This document shows, in pieces, positions 25,896 to 33,880 of a stretch of DNA of 64,000 nucleotides. The notes under the pieces are model-generated. The model was not told the DNA's origin. It made no database searches and worked only from the letters and a program-made list of their open reading frames with translations. Within the stretch, counting starts at the first letter, position 1, and every line of letters starts with the position of its first letter. Source of the stretch: Paenibacillus macerans (GTDB lineage: Bacteria > Bacillota > Bacilli > Paenibacillales > Paenibacillaceae); assembly GCF_900454495.1 (NCBI RefSeq), contig NZ_UGSI01000001.1, forward strand, positions 1,178,001 to 1,242,000. The letters run 5' to 3'. A program made the position numbers and the translations under genes.

Positions 25896-26786
25896 ATTCT
25901 TCATAAACGCCGTATCGCTTTAGCAGGCATCCTGTTCGCCCTGCCCAGTATCTGCGGGCTGATGCTGTTCGTCATTTTGCCGATGCTCGCCAGTCTTTTG
26001 CTCAGCTTTACGGATTACCGGATCGTAAATGCGCCCAAATTCATCGGGCTGGCGAATTATACGCGGCTGTTCGACGGCACGGATCAATATTTTTACAACT
26101 CGCTATGGGTCACCTTCAAATATGTCGCGCTCCGCGTTCCGCTCGGACTGGTCTTTTCGTTTATCGTTGCGTTTCTGCTGAACATGGAGTTTATCCGCGG
26201 CAAATCCGTGTTCCGCACGATCTATTATTTGCCGGCCATCGTGCCCGCGGTGGCGTCCTCGATGATTTGGATTTGGCTGTTTAGCCCGGATCTGGGCCTG
26301 TTCAACAGCTTCCTGGAAGCCTTGAACCTACCGACGCTCGATTGGCTGTATTCCGAAACCACCGTGGTTCCTTCCATCGTGCTGATGAGCCCGTGGGGGA
26401 TGGGGAGCACGATCATTATTTTCCTGGCGGGCCTGCAGGGCGTGCCGAGGTCCTTGTACGAAGCGGCCATCGTCGATGGCGCCGGTCCGCTCCGGAAGTT
26501 CCGGCATATCACGATTCCGATGATGACGCCGATTATATTCTTCAATCTGATCATGGGCTCGATCGGAGCTTTTCAGGTGTTTACCGAGGCGCTGATTATG
26601 ACCCAGGGCGGGCCCAACAATGCCAGTCTGTTCTATAACTACTACATTTACCGGCAGGCGTTTCAATTCGGGGAAATGGGGCAGGCGTCGGCGATTGCCT
26701 GGATTCTCTTTATGATCATCCTGCTGGTCACGGTCATCTTCTTCCGCACATCCAAATCCTGGGTGTTCTATGAAAGCGAGGTGTAG
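25896..26786 (+). CDS. ABC transporter permease (MalF-type, CUT1)
   Basis: About 296 residues with six TM segments and the permease EAA loop (YEAAIVDGAGPLRKFRHITIPMMTP). The first ATG in frame (25962) would cut into TM1 (LPSICGLMLFVILP). Homologues normally begin a few residues before a basic stretch, here HKRRIALAGILFALP, but no ATG, GTG or TTG lies in frame there; an ATT at 25896, five bases after GGGGGGA, is the most plausible start. The exact N-terminus is therefore uncertain. It pairs with the next gene. Confidence 0.85.
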   Translation: MLHKRRIALAGILFALPSICGLMLFVILPMLASLLLSFTDYRIVNAPKFIGLANYTRLFDGTDQYFYNSLWVTFKYVALRVPLGLVFSFIVAFLLNMEFIRGKSVFRTIYYLPAIVPAVASSMIWIWLFSPDLGLFNSFLEALNLPTLDWLYSETTVVPSIVLMSPWGMGSTIIIFLAGLQGVPRSLYEAAIVDGAGPLRKFRHITIPMMTPIIFFNLIMGSIGAFQVFTEALIMTQGGPNNASLFYNYYIYRQAFQFGEMGQASAIAWILFMIILLVTVIFFRTSKSWVFYESEV

Positions 26787-26791
26787 CGCCT

Positions 26792-27622
26792 ATGCGTAGA
26801 AGCCGCAGAATCTCGCAGCTGACCGTTTACACGATCCTCATTTTAGGAGCCTGCTTTTGTCTATTGCCGTTATTTTGGCTGGTCCGCAGTTCGATGATGA
26901 GTTCGCTGCAAATTTTTGAAATGCCGCCAAGGTGGATACCTTCGCCCTTTCGCTTGCAGAACTATGTGGAAGCCTTGACGACGATCGATTTCTTCCGTTT
27001 TTTCCGCAACACGTTAACCATCACCATCGGCTGCTTGGCCGGAGCGCTGATCAGCAGTTCGCTTGGGGCTTACAGCTACGCCAGGTTAAGCTGGCCGGGC
27101 AAAAAGTTCTTCTTCGGGCTGCTGCTGTCGAGCATGATGCTGCCCAGTGCGGTCACGCTGATTCCGACCTTTATCGGCTGGAAGCTGGCCGATCTGATTA
27201 ACACTTACGTCCCGCTCATCCTGCCGGTGTGGTTCGGCTCGGCCTTCGACATTTTTCTGTTAAGGCAGTTTTATGCCGGCATCCCGCGGGATTTGGACGA
27301 AGCCGCTTTTATGGACGGGGCCGGTCCGTGGACGGTTTTTTCCCGGATCATCATTCCTTTGTCGAAGCCGCCGCTGATCGTCATCGGTTTGTTTTCCTTC
27401 ATGAATTCGTGGAACGATTTTATGGGTCCGCTGGTGTACTTAAATGAGGAAAGCAAATTTACGATGGCGCTGGGACTGCAAATGTTTCAATCGCTGCACA
27501 GCGCGCAGTGGCACTTGCTGATGGCTGCTTCGACCGTGGTGATTTTGCCGGTGATCATCGTGTTTTTTATTGGGCAGCGTTATTTTATCGAAGGCATTAC
27601 GTTGACCGGGATGAAAGGCTGA
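26792..27622 (+). CDS. ABC transporter permease (MalG-type, CUT1)
   Basis: 276 residues, six TM segments, EAA loop LDEAAFMDGAGPWTVFSRIIIPLSKPPL (about 169-196). It forms a heterodimer with the preceding permease. No ATPase gene is present; CUT1 systems in Bacillales commonly share a housekeeping ATPase (MsmX type) encoded elsewhere. GAGGTG upstream supports the start. Confidence 0.9.
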   Translation: MRRSRRISQLTVYTILILGACFCLLPLFWLVRSSMMSSLQIFEMPPRWIPSPFRLQNYVEALTTIDFFRFFRNTLTITIGCLAGALISSSLGAYSYARLSWPGKKFFFGLLLSSMMLPSAVTLIPTFIGWKLADLINTYVPLILPVWFGSAFDIFLLRQFYAGIPRDLDEAAFMDGAGPWTVFSRIIIPLSKPPLIVIGLFSFMNSWNDFMGPLVYLNEESKFTMALGLQMFQSLHSAQWHLLMAASTVVILPVIIVFFIGQRYFIEGITLTGMKG

Positions 27623-27680
27623 ACGCAGGATGCATGCGTATGAGGTTCGGTCTGAAAAGATGAGAGGGAGGGTGCAATCC

Positions 27681-28751
27681 ATGGAAGCACAGCGTCTTGA
27701 AAAGGTACGGGCAGCGCTCAAGCGGCAGGGGATCGACGGACTATTGATCGCAAGCCCCTATAACCGCAGATATGTTACCGGCTTCACCGGCACCGCCGGC
27801 ACGGTGGTGATTACGCAGGACCGGGCCTTGCTGGTGACCGATTTTCGTTATACCAGCCAGGCGTCCCAGCAGGCTCGTGAATACGAAGTTGTACAGGCGG
27901 CGGGCGACCCGCTTGAACTGATCCGGGAGAAACTGGCCGGGGCCGGCGTTGCGAAATTAGGGTTCGAGAAAAATCACGTGACCTACGCGGGATATGAGGC
28001 ATATGAAAAGTGTTTTCAGGGATTCGAGTTGGTGCCGACGGACAATATCGTCGAACAGCAACGCGGCATCAAAGACGAGCGGGAGCAGGCGCATATCCGG
28101 CGGGCGATCGAGATTACGGAAAAGGCTTTCGACTATATTTTGGGCTTTATGAAGCCGGGCGTTACCGAACGGGAGGCGGCTGCGGAGCTGGAATACTTCA
28201 TGCGCAAAAACGGGGCGATTTCGTCGGCGTATCCCACGATCGTCGCTTCCGGCGTGCGCTCCGCGCTGCCGCACGGATTGGCCAGCGACAAGCCGCTTGG
28301 CGTCAATGAGTTCGTAACCCTCGATTTCGGGGCGAACTACGAAGGATATTGTTCCGATTTAACGCGGACTGTCTTTATCGGCGAGCCTACGGAGCGCCAT
28401 CAGGAGATCTACCGGATCGTGCTGGAGGCCAACCGGACCGCCCTGGAGGGGCTCAAACCGGGGATGACGGGGAAGGAAGGCGATGCGCTGGCCAGGGATT
28501 GTATCGCCGGCTACGGGTACGGCGACTATTTCGGCCATGGCCTCGGTCACGCCTTTGGTTTGGAAATCCACGAGCCGATGCGGTTTTCGCAAAAAACGGA
28601 GGACGTGCTCGAGCCGGGGGCGATCCTGACGGTGGAGCCCGGGATTTATATCCCCGATTTCGGCGGCGTCCGCATTGAGGATGACATTCTCGTGACGGAG
28701 ACCGGCATTGAAGTGCTGACGAAATCAAGCAAAGAACTGATCGTCTTATAA
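27681..28751 (+). CDS. Xaa-Pro peptidase, M24B family
   Basis: 356 residues from ATG 27681 (GGGAGGG 8 nt upstream; the frame is open further to 27630). The creatinase-like N-domain is followed by the pita-bread fold with all five metal ligands recognisable: TLDFGANYEGYCSDLTRT (two Asp), FGHGLGHAFGLEIHE (His), TVEPGIY (Glu) and GVRIEDDI (Glu). It would cleave Xaa-Pro or Xaa-hydroxyproline bonds in the cytoplasm and so feed imino acids into the pathway encoded next door. It lies within a run of genes on one strand. Confidence 0.9.
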   Translation: MEAQRLEKVRAALKRQGIDGLLIASPYNRRYVTGFTGTAGTVVITQDRALLVTDFRYTSQASQQAREYEVVQAAGDPLELIREKLAGAGVAKLGFEKNHVTYAGYEAYEKCFQGFELVPTDNIVEQQRGIKDEREQAHIRRAIEITEKAFDYILGFMKPGVTEREAAAELEYFMRKNGAISSAYPTIVASGVRSALPHGLASDKPLGVNEFVTLDFGANYEGYCSDLTRTVFIGEPTERHQEIYRIVLEANRTALEGLKPGMTGKEGDALARDCIAGYGYGDYFGHGLGHAFGLEIHEPMRFSQKTEDVLEPGAILTVEPGIYIPDFGGVRIEDDILVTETGIEVLTKSSKELIVL

Positions 28752-28793
28752 TGCGGGTTCAACAACCTCTGTAAAAGAAGGAGGACTGCGTTC

Positions 28794-29978
28794 ATGAATT
28801 CGGTGGCTGCGGAAGTCGTTGTCATCGGCGGCGGGATCATCGGCATGTCCATCGCCTATTATGCGGCGAAAGCCGGCATGGACGTGATCGTGGTCGAGCG
28901 CGGCGAAATCGCCGGGGGCACCTCGTCCAAATGCGACGGCAATATTTTGGCGATCGACAAGGACCCCGGCTTTGACAGCCAAATGTCCCTGAAATCGCAG
29001 CAGTTAGTGGCGGAGTGGGCCCGGGAGCTTGATGAAGAATTCGAATACCGGGCCCCCGGCAGCATCCTCGTGTGCGAGACCGATGAAGAGATACAGGCCG
29101 CCGAGAGCTGGGTTGCGCGCCAGCGGGAAGCGGGCCTTCCTTTTCGCATGCTGGACCGGCAGGACCTGCGGGAGGAGTGGCCCTTTCTGGCGGACGATTT
29201 GCCGGGCGGGTTGGAATGCGCCACGGATTCTACGGTGAACCCGGTCCTCTTAACCTATTCGCTTGCTTCCACCGCCCGCCGCCATGGAGCAAGGCTGCGA
29301 ACCCATACGCCCGTGACGGCGCTGCTGCTGGATGAGAAGCGCGGAATTCGCGGGGTGGAAACCTCCGACGGGACGATCCGCGCGAAATTTGTCATTAACG
29401 CCGCCGGGGTATGGGCGAAGCGGATCGGGCTAATGGCCGGGATAGATATTCCGATCGAACCCCGCAAGGGCCACATTCTCGTCGCCTCCCGCTGGGAGAG
29501 CATCGGGAAGCGGAAAGTGATGGAATTCGGCTATTTGATCAGCAAATTCGGCGGAACGCGCAAGGTGGACCCGAGGTTCGAACAGTACGGCATCGCGCTC
29601 GTGTTCGAACCGACCGCTTCGCAAAACTTCCTGATCGGCTCCAGCCGCCAATTCGCGGGGGAAGACAGCCGCGTCGACCAGGAGGTGATCCGGCTGATTG
29701 CGGAACGGGCGATCCGCTTCTTTCCCGTGCTGGAGCGGATCCCGCTGCTGCGGACGTACGCGGGCTTGCGTCCCTGGACGGCCGATCATTTGCCGATCGT
29801 TTCCGCCGTCGACGAAGTCCCCGGATTTTATGTGGCGGCAGGACATGAAGGGGACGGCATCAGCCTGGCCGCGGTTACGGGGAAGGTGATGAGCGAAATG
29901 TTAAGCGGCGCCGAGACGTGCATCCCGGTCGAGCCGCTCCGTTATGACCGTTTTCGCCGCTCTGTTGCCCGCCATTAG
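28794..29978 (+). CDS. FAD-dependent oxidoreductase, DAO family (D-hydroxyproline dehydrogenase beta/HcnC-like)
   Basis: 394 residues. The Rossmann motif VVIGGGIIGMSIAYYAAKAGMDVIVVERG is at residues 8-36, and GLRPWTADHLPIVSAV with GHEGDGISLA near the C-terminus are typical of DAO-type amine oxidoreductases. Homologues form the catalytic FAD subunit of HcnABC-like D-hydroxyproline or opine dehydrogenases. The other subunits are found 6 kb downstream at 35650-37498. Predicted role: oxidation of cis-4-hydroxy-D-proline to the pyrroline. AAGGAGGA precedes the start. Confidence 0.87.
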   Translation: MNSVAAEVVVIGGGIIGMSIAYYAAKAGMDVIVVERGEIAGGTSSKCDGNILAIDKDPGFDSQMSLKSQQLVAEWARELDEEFEYRAPGSILVCETDEEIQAAESWVARQREAGLPFRMLDRQDLREEWPFLADDLPGGLECATDSTVNPVLLTYSLASTARRHGARLRTHTPVTALLLDEKRGIRGVETSDGTIRAKFVINAAGVWAKRIGLMAGIDIPIEPRKGHILVASRWESIGKRKVMEFGYLISKFGGTRKVDPRFEQYGIALVFEPTASQNFLIGSSRQFAGEDSRVDQEVIRLIAERAIRFFPVLERIPLLRTYAGLRPWTADHLPIVSAVDEVPGFYVAAGHEGDGISLAAVTGKVMSEMLSGAETCIPVEPLRYDRFRRSVARH

Positions 29979-29989
29979 GAGGTGGTGTT

Positions 29990-30997
29990 ATGAGTATGGG
30001 ATTTTCCAAGCTGGTGAGCACGATCGATACCCATACGGGCGGGAATCCGACCCGCACCGTGACCGGCGGAGCGCCGGAGCTGATCGGAAGGACGATGACG
30101 GAAAAGATGGTTTACATGTCCGAGCATTACGACGATTTCCGCACCGCGCTGATGTTTGAGCCGCGGGGACATGAGGTGATGTCCGGCTGTATTTTGACCC
30201 CGCCTTGCGACGAGCGGGCCGACATCGGGGTGGTGTTTATGGAAACCGGCGGATACTTGCCGATGTGCGGACATGATACGATCGGCCTTTGCACCGCGCT
30301 GATTGAGGGGGGAATTTATCCTGACAGTCAAGACGTCATCCGGCTCGACACCCCGGCGGGTCTTGTGGAAGCGAGGCTGGAGATCGAGGACGGGAAGGTG
30401 AAGCAGGTAACGTTCACGAATATCGCCTCTTTTTTGTACAAAAGGGATGTGTTGGTAGATGTCGAAGGGCTAGGCGAAATCTCCATGGACATTGCGTATG
30501 GCGGCAATTTTTACGGACTGGTCGACGCGCGGCCGCTTCGCCTTCCCCTGGTTCCCGGCCAGGGCTCGGAAATCATAGGGTTGGCCGTCAAGATCCGCGA
30601 GGCCGTGAATCGCCAGGTTGAGGTGGTGCATCCGGAAATCCCGGTCATTCGCGGGCTTACCCATATCGAGTTCTACGGCGATCCGGTATCGCCGTCGGCC
30701 CACTGCCGGAATACCGTGGTTGTGCCTCCCGGGGGGATCGACCGTTCACCGTGCGGGACGGGAACTTCGGCCAAGGTCGCCGTGCTTCACGCCAAGGGAG
30801 AACTGGCGAAAGGGGAGGAATTTGTCCACGAGAGCATCGTGGGCTCGCTGTTCCGAGCCAAGATTGTGGAAGAAACGATGGTAGGCGGCCTGCCGGCGGT
30901 TATACCGCAAATCTCCGGGGCGGCTTGGGTGACCGGCTTTCACCAGTTTGTTTTACAAGCTCGGGATGAGCTGAATCGGGGATTTTTTCTGCTTTGA
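29990..30997 (+). CDS. Proline racemase family: 4-hydroxyproline 2-epimerase candidate
   Basis: 335 residues. Both catalytic cysteines are present: MCGHDTIG (Cys about 91) and DRSPCGTGTSAK (Cys about 254), the Cys/Cys pattern of proline racemases and 4-hydroxyproline epimerases. The start STIDTHTGGNPTR is also canonical. In context (D-hydroxyproline dehydrogenase subunits, deaminase, aldehyde dehydrogenase) epimerisation of trans-4-hydroxy-L-proline to the cis-D form is the likely reaction. It begins 11 bp after the oxidoreductase. Proline racemase activity cannot be excluded. Confidence 0.9.
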   Translation: MSMGFSKLVSTIDTHTGGNPTRTVTGGAPELIGRTMTEKMVYMSEHYDDFRTALMFEPRGHEVMSGCILTPPCDERADIGVVFMETGGYLPMCGHDTIGLCTALIEGGIYPDSQDVIRLDTPAGLVEARLEIEDGKVKQVTFTNIASFLYKRDVLVDVEGLGEISMDIAYGGNFYGLVDARPLRLPLVPGQGSEIIGLAVKIREAVNRQVEVVHPEIPVIRGLTHIEFYGDPVSPSAHCRNTVVVPPGGIDRSPCGTGTSAKVAVLHAKGELAKGEEFVHESIVGSLFRAKIVEETMVGGLPAVIPQISGAAWVTGFHQFVLQARDELNRGFFLL

Positions 30998-31004
30998 TAG
31001 TTCG

Positions 31005-31039
31005 AGTTCAAAAAGTCAGGATGTCAGATTTTTTGAACT
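31005..31039. repeat. Short GTTCAAAAAG hairpin repeat
   Basis: AGTTCAAAAA pairs with TTTTTGAACT around GTCAGGATGTCAGA. The same hairpin occurs at 43076-43103 and, in longer form, at 35523-35635. It lies between the two racemase-family genes, before a weak ribosome binding site. Confidence 0.6.
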
Positions 31040-31069
31040 ACTCTCTAATGGGTTCGGGGGCCGGTGTAC

Positions 31070-32179
31070 ATGAGAATGAAAAATTGGTATGCGGCGATCG
31101 ACACGCATTCCGGCGGCGAGCCGCTTAGGATCGTCACCGGCGGCTTGCCGCCGCTGGAAGGAGCATCGCTGCGGGAGAGGGCGGAGTTTTTCCGGCGGAA
31201 CTTCGATGCCGTAAGGAAGCTGCTGCTGGCTGAGCCGCGGGGGCACGGGGCGATGACCGGGGCGGTCGTTACGGCGCCGGTGACGAAGGAAGCGCGGTTC
31301 GGCCTGCTGTTCCTGGATCAGGAGGGCCTTACGGCCATCAGCGGCCACGGGATTATCGCCGCGGTTGCGGCCTGGACCGCCACAGGGCAGTTGGAGCCTT
31401 CCAAGGCCGCCGCGGGTATTCTGATCGATTGCCCGGCGGGAACGGTTCGTGCGGTTGCCGATTGCGAAGGCGGAGAAGTCCGCTTGGTTATGGTCGAATC
31501 GGTTCCGAGCTTCGTTTGGGCCGCGCCCTTTCGGGTGAATGTTGAAGGCGCGGAGGTAAGGGTCGATATCGCCTTCAGCGGCGAGATGTACGCCGTTGCC
31601 GATGCTTCTTCCTTGCTCGCCGGCGTAAGCGGGGGATATCCGCTGCCCAAGCTGCGGGAATGGGCGCGGCTGATCCGCGAGGCGGCGGAAGGGCGGCTGC
31701 AAGTCGAACATCCGCTGGCGGACTGGAATGGGAAGATTTACGGCGTGTTTTTTTATCGGAGGGAAGCTGAGTACGATGGCCGCTGTGAAACCCACGTTGA
31801 AACCCACGTTGAAACCCGTCTTGAGTCCCGTCTTAAAGCCAGGGCTGATGATCGGCCCGATGACCGTGATTCGTCCGGGATCGTCTACCGGAGCGCGGCT
31901 GTATTCGCCGGAGAACAGCTGGACCGGTCGCCGGGCGGAGCCGGGGTTTGCGCTCATTTGGCGGTACTCTATTCCCGCGGATTGCTGGCGCGGGGCCAGC
32001 AGGTCGTCTACGAGGGGATCACCGGCGCCCAAGCGGTCGGGAGCATTGCCGGGGAAACGGCGGCTTCCGGCCGCAGGGCCGTTATCCCGCGGTTTACGGG
32101 AACCGCCCATGTCTTAGGTTTTATGAATTTTTTGCTGGATCCGGCCGATCCGCTGCCTGAAGGTTTCATCCTTAATTAG
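31070..32179 (+). CDS. Divergent proline-racemase paralogue lacking both catalytic cysteines
   Basis: 369 residues (start could also be GTG 31064 or ATG 31076). The fold signature is kept (YAAIDTHSGGEPLRIVTGGLPPLEG), but the first catalytic Cys position reads ISGHGIIA (Ser) and the second reads DRSPGGAGVCAH (Gly instead of Cys or Thr). Hydroxyproline epimerases have Cys/Cys or Ser/Cys, and trans-3-hydroxyproline dehydratases Cys/Thr, so Ser/Gly is unusual. Residues about 240-270 are a charged repeat (ETHVETHVETRLESRLK) absent from the paralogue. It could be a dehydratase variant, a non-catalytic subunit or a decaying copy. Confidence 0.82.
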   Translation: MRMKNWYAAIDTHSGGEPLRIVTGGLPPLEGASLRERAEFFRRNFDAVRKLLLAEPRGHGAMTGAVVTAPVTKEARFGLLFLDQEGLTAISGHGIIAAVAAWTATGQLEPSKAAAGILIDCPAGTVRAVADCEGGEVRLVMVESVPSFVWAAPFRVNVEGAEVRVDIAFSGEMYAVADASSLLAGVSGGYPLPKLREWARLIREAAEGRLQVEHPLADWNGKIYGVFFYRREAEYDGRCETHVETHVETRLESRLKARADDRPDDRDSSGIVYRSAAVFAGEQLDRSPGGAGVCAHLAVLYSRGLLARGQQVVYEGITGAQAVGSIAGETAASGRRAVIPRFTGTAHVLGFMNFLLDPADPLPEGFILN

Positions 32180-32230
32180 ATTAATATTTCATTACATGAA
32201 TAAATGAAAAGCGAGGGGAGAAAGCGCGTT

Positions 32231-33118
32231 ATGCCTAGATTTGAAGGAGTTTACGTGGCCATCGTCACGCCGTTTACCGCCAGCTGCGAGGTGGACTACA
32301 AGCGTTTGGCCGAGCTTTGCGACTGGCTGATTTCACAAGGGGTGAACGGTCTGGTTCCAGCCGGCTCACTGGGGGAATACGCGACCATGACCGGCGAAGA
32401 GCGGGCCAAGGTTGTGGAAACCGTGATCGCGGCCGCGGCCGGGCGGGTGCCGGTGGTGCCTGGGTCCGCCGCGCCTTCTACGCGGCAGGCCGTCGAGTGG
32501 GTGAAGCATGCGAAGGAAGCGGGGGCTGCCGGCGTGATGGCGCTGCCGCCGATCAACTACCGGCCGCTGGAGCATGAGGTCATCGCCCATTATGAGGCGC
32601 TCAACGAGGTGGGGCTGCCGATTATCGCCTACAATAATCCGCATGATTACAAGGTCGACTTGACCCCGCAGCTGCTGGCCAAACTTTCCGGGCTTGAGCA
32701 TATAGTGGCCGTCAAAGAGTTTTCCGGCGACATCCGCCGCGTTCACGATATTTTGGCCTATACGGATTTGGAAGTGATGATCGGCGTCGACGATTTGGCC
32801 ATGGAGGGGGCGCTGTTCGGAGCGACAGGCTGGATCTCCGGGGTGCCGAACGCTTTGCCGCAGGAAGGCGTGGAACTGTTCGGCCTGGCCAGACAAGGCA
32901 AGGTCCGGGAAGCAACCGAGCTGTACCGCCGGCTGCTCCCGCTGCTTCACTTCGACGCCAGCCCCCAGCTCGTCCAGTCGATCAAGTACATGATGGAGCT
33001 GGCCGGATTCCCGGCCGGGCCGACCCGCCCGCCGCGCCTGCCTTTGCCGGAGGCCGATTGCGAGGTGATTAAACAAGCGTTTGAGCAGGCGACCTGCCAT
33101 AAACAACCGGCCAATTAA
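32231..33118 (+). CDS. DHDPS/DapA-family lyase, pyrroline-4-hydroxy-2-carboxylate deaminase candidate
   Basis: 295 residues from ATG 32231 (GAGGGGAG ahead); the frame is open to 32204. DapA-family landmarks are GSLGEYATMTGEE (about 43), the catalytic Tyr in IIAYNNPHDY (about 134) and Schiff-base Lys in IVAVKEFSGD (about 162). In hydroxyproline clusters this family deaminates 1-pyrroline-4-hydroxy-2-carboxylate to 2-oxoglutarate semialdehyde. Context supports that over lysine biosynthesis. It is followed by 760 bp of repeat-rich DNA. Confidence 0.86.
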   Translation: MPRFEGVYVAIVTPFTASCEVDYKRLAELCDWLISQGVNGLVPAGSLGEYATMTGEERAKVVETVIAAAAGRVPVVPGSAAPSTRQAVEWVKHAKEAGAAGVMALPPINYRPLEHEVIAHYEALNEVGLPIIAYNNPHDYKVDLTPQLLAKLSGLEHIVAVKEFSGDIRRVHDILAYTDLEVMIGVDDLAMEGALFGATGWISGVPNALPQEGVELFGLARQGKVREATELYRRLLPLLHFDASPQLVQSIKYMMELAGFPAGPTRPPRLPLPEADCEVIKQAFEQATCHKQPAN

Positions 33119-33237
33119 CCGGCAGTCGCACGAACAAGGGGCATTAAGAAGGAATCGGCACAAAAATGGGAGCAAAGGCAAAAGCGGCGTTTGATATCAG
33201 GACGGCACAGCCCCTCCAAGCAAGGCCGGCGTCATTC

Positions 33238-33740
33238 CAAAGGTTGTGAGCGCCGCTAAGTCGACAAAATGCAGGGGAAACCAAATTTAACGGTTGCGAC
33301 AGCACTGGCGTTGCATTAACGCCTGCACAAAATCTCTGGTACACCTTGCCCGCAATTCCATTTGAGATCACGCCAGAAATCTAACGGTTGTATCAGTCGC
33401 TATTTTGCCAATAAAGCCCCTTTCTAAATTTTAACGGTTGTGAGCGCGGTTATCTGCTCTAATCTGAGCCCAAATCGCCGGGTTTAAGCTAAATAAGCGC
33501 TATGGCAACCGTTAGAATTTGAAAACGGCGATATTGGAGCAAATAGCGGCTGTGGCAACCGTTAGAGCGGTGGCGAGAAAATGTATCCCGTCAGATTTAA
33601 TGCAACGCTAGTGTTGCGACAGAGCTTATTTTGGCTTATCTCAAAGGTTCGCCCCTTTTTCACCCAAATAAGCGCGGGTGCAACCGTCAGATAATGAATC
33701 TCGTCTTTTCGGCTGATTAAGCGCAGGTTACAACCGTTAG
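33238..33740. repeat. Array of TAACGGTTG intergenic repeats (region A)
   Basis: The gap 33119-33880 has no credible gene. It contains TAACGGTTG on the plus strand at 33288, 33382 and 33432, then the reverse form CAACCGTTA at 33506, 33556, 33681 (CAACCGTCA) and 33731. Copies are usually followed at a fixed short distance by GCG(C/G)T(A/T)ATTTG. A second module, AATGCAACGCTAGTG with a neighbouring TCCCGTCAGATTTA, lies at 33583-33615. Forward copies come first and reverse copies last, giving the array an overall inverted layout. Function unknown. Confidence 0.75.
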
Positions 33741-33880
33741 CGAAAGACTGAAGAACCGGGATGCAGAGCCGTTAACTCAAAACGAATGGATAGCCAACTG
33801 ACTTTACAGCCAAGCGCCGATTTCTGGGTTGAGTCCAAAAAGGAAGCGTCCAAAAAGGAAACAAAAGAAGGGAGCTTGGA

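Noticed and set aside
31016..32110. 364-codon minus-strand frame opposite the divergent racemase
   Set aside because: Antisense shadow with low-complexity Arg/Pro/Gly composition and no start signal.
32231..33118. Annotation as DapA of lysine biosynthesis
   Set aside because: It sits among hydroxyproline genes with no other lysine gene nearby; a pathway-specific deaminase is more likely.
33238..33740. Repeats could be a CRISPR array
   Set aside because: Copies occur in both orientations with irregular spacing, the conserved core is only about 9 bp plus a tail, and no cas gene is in the window.
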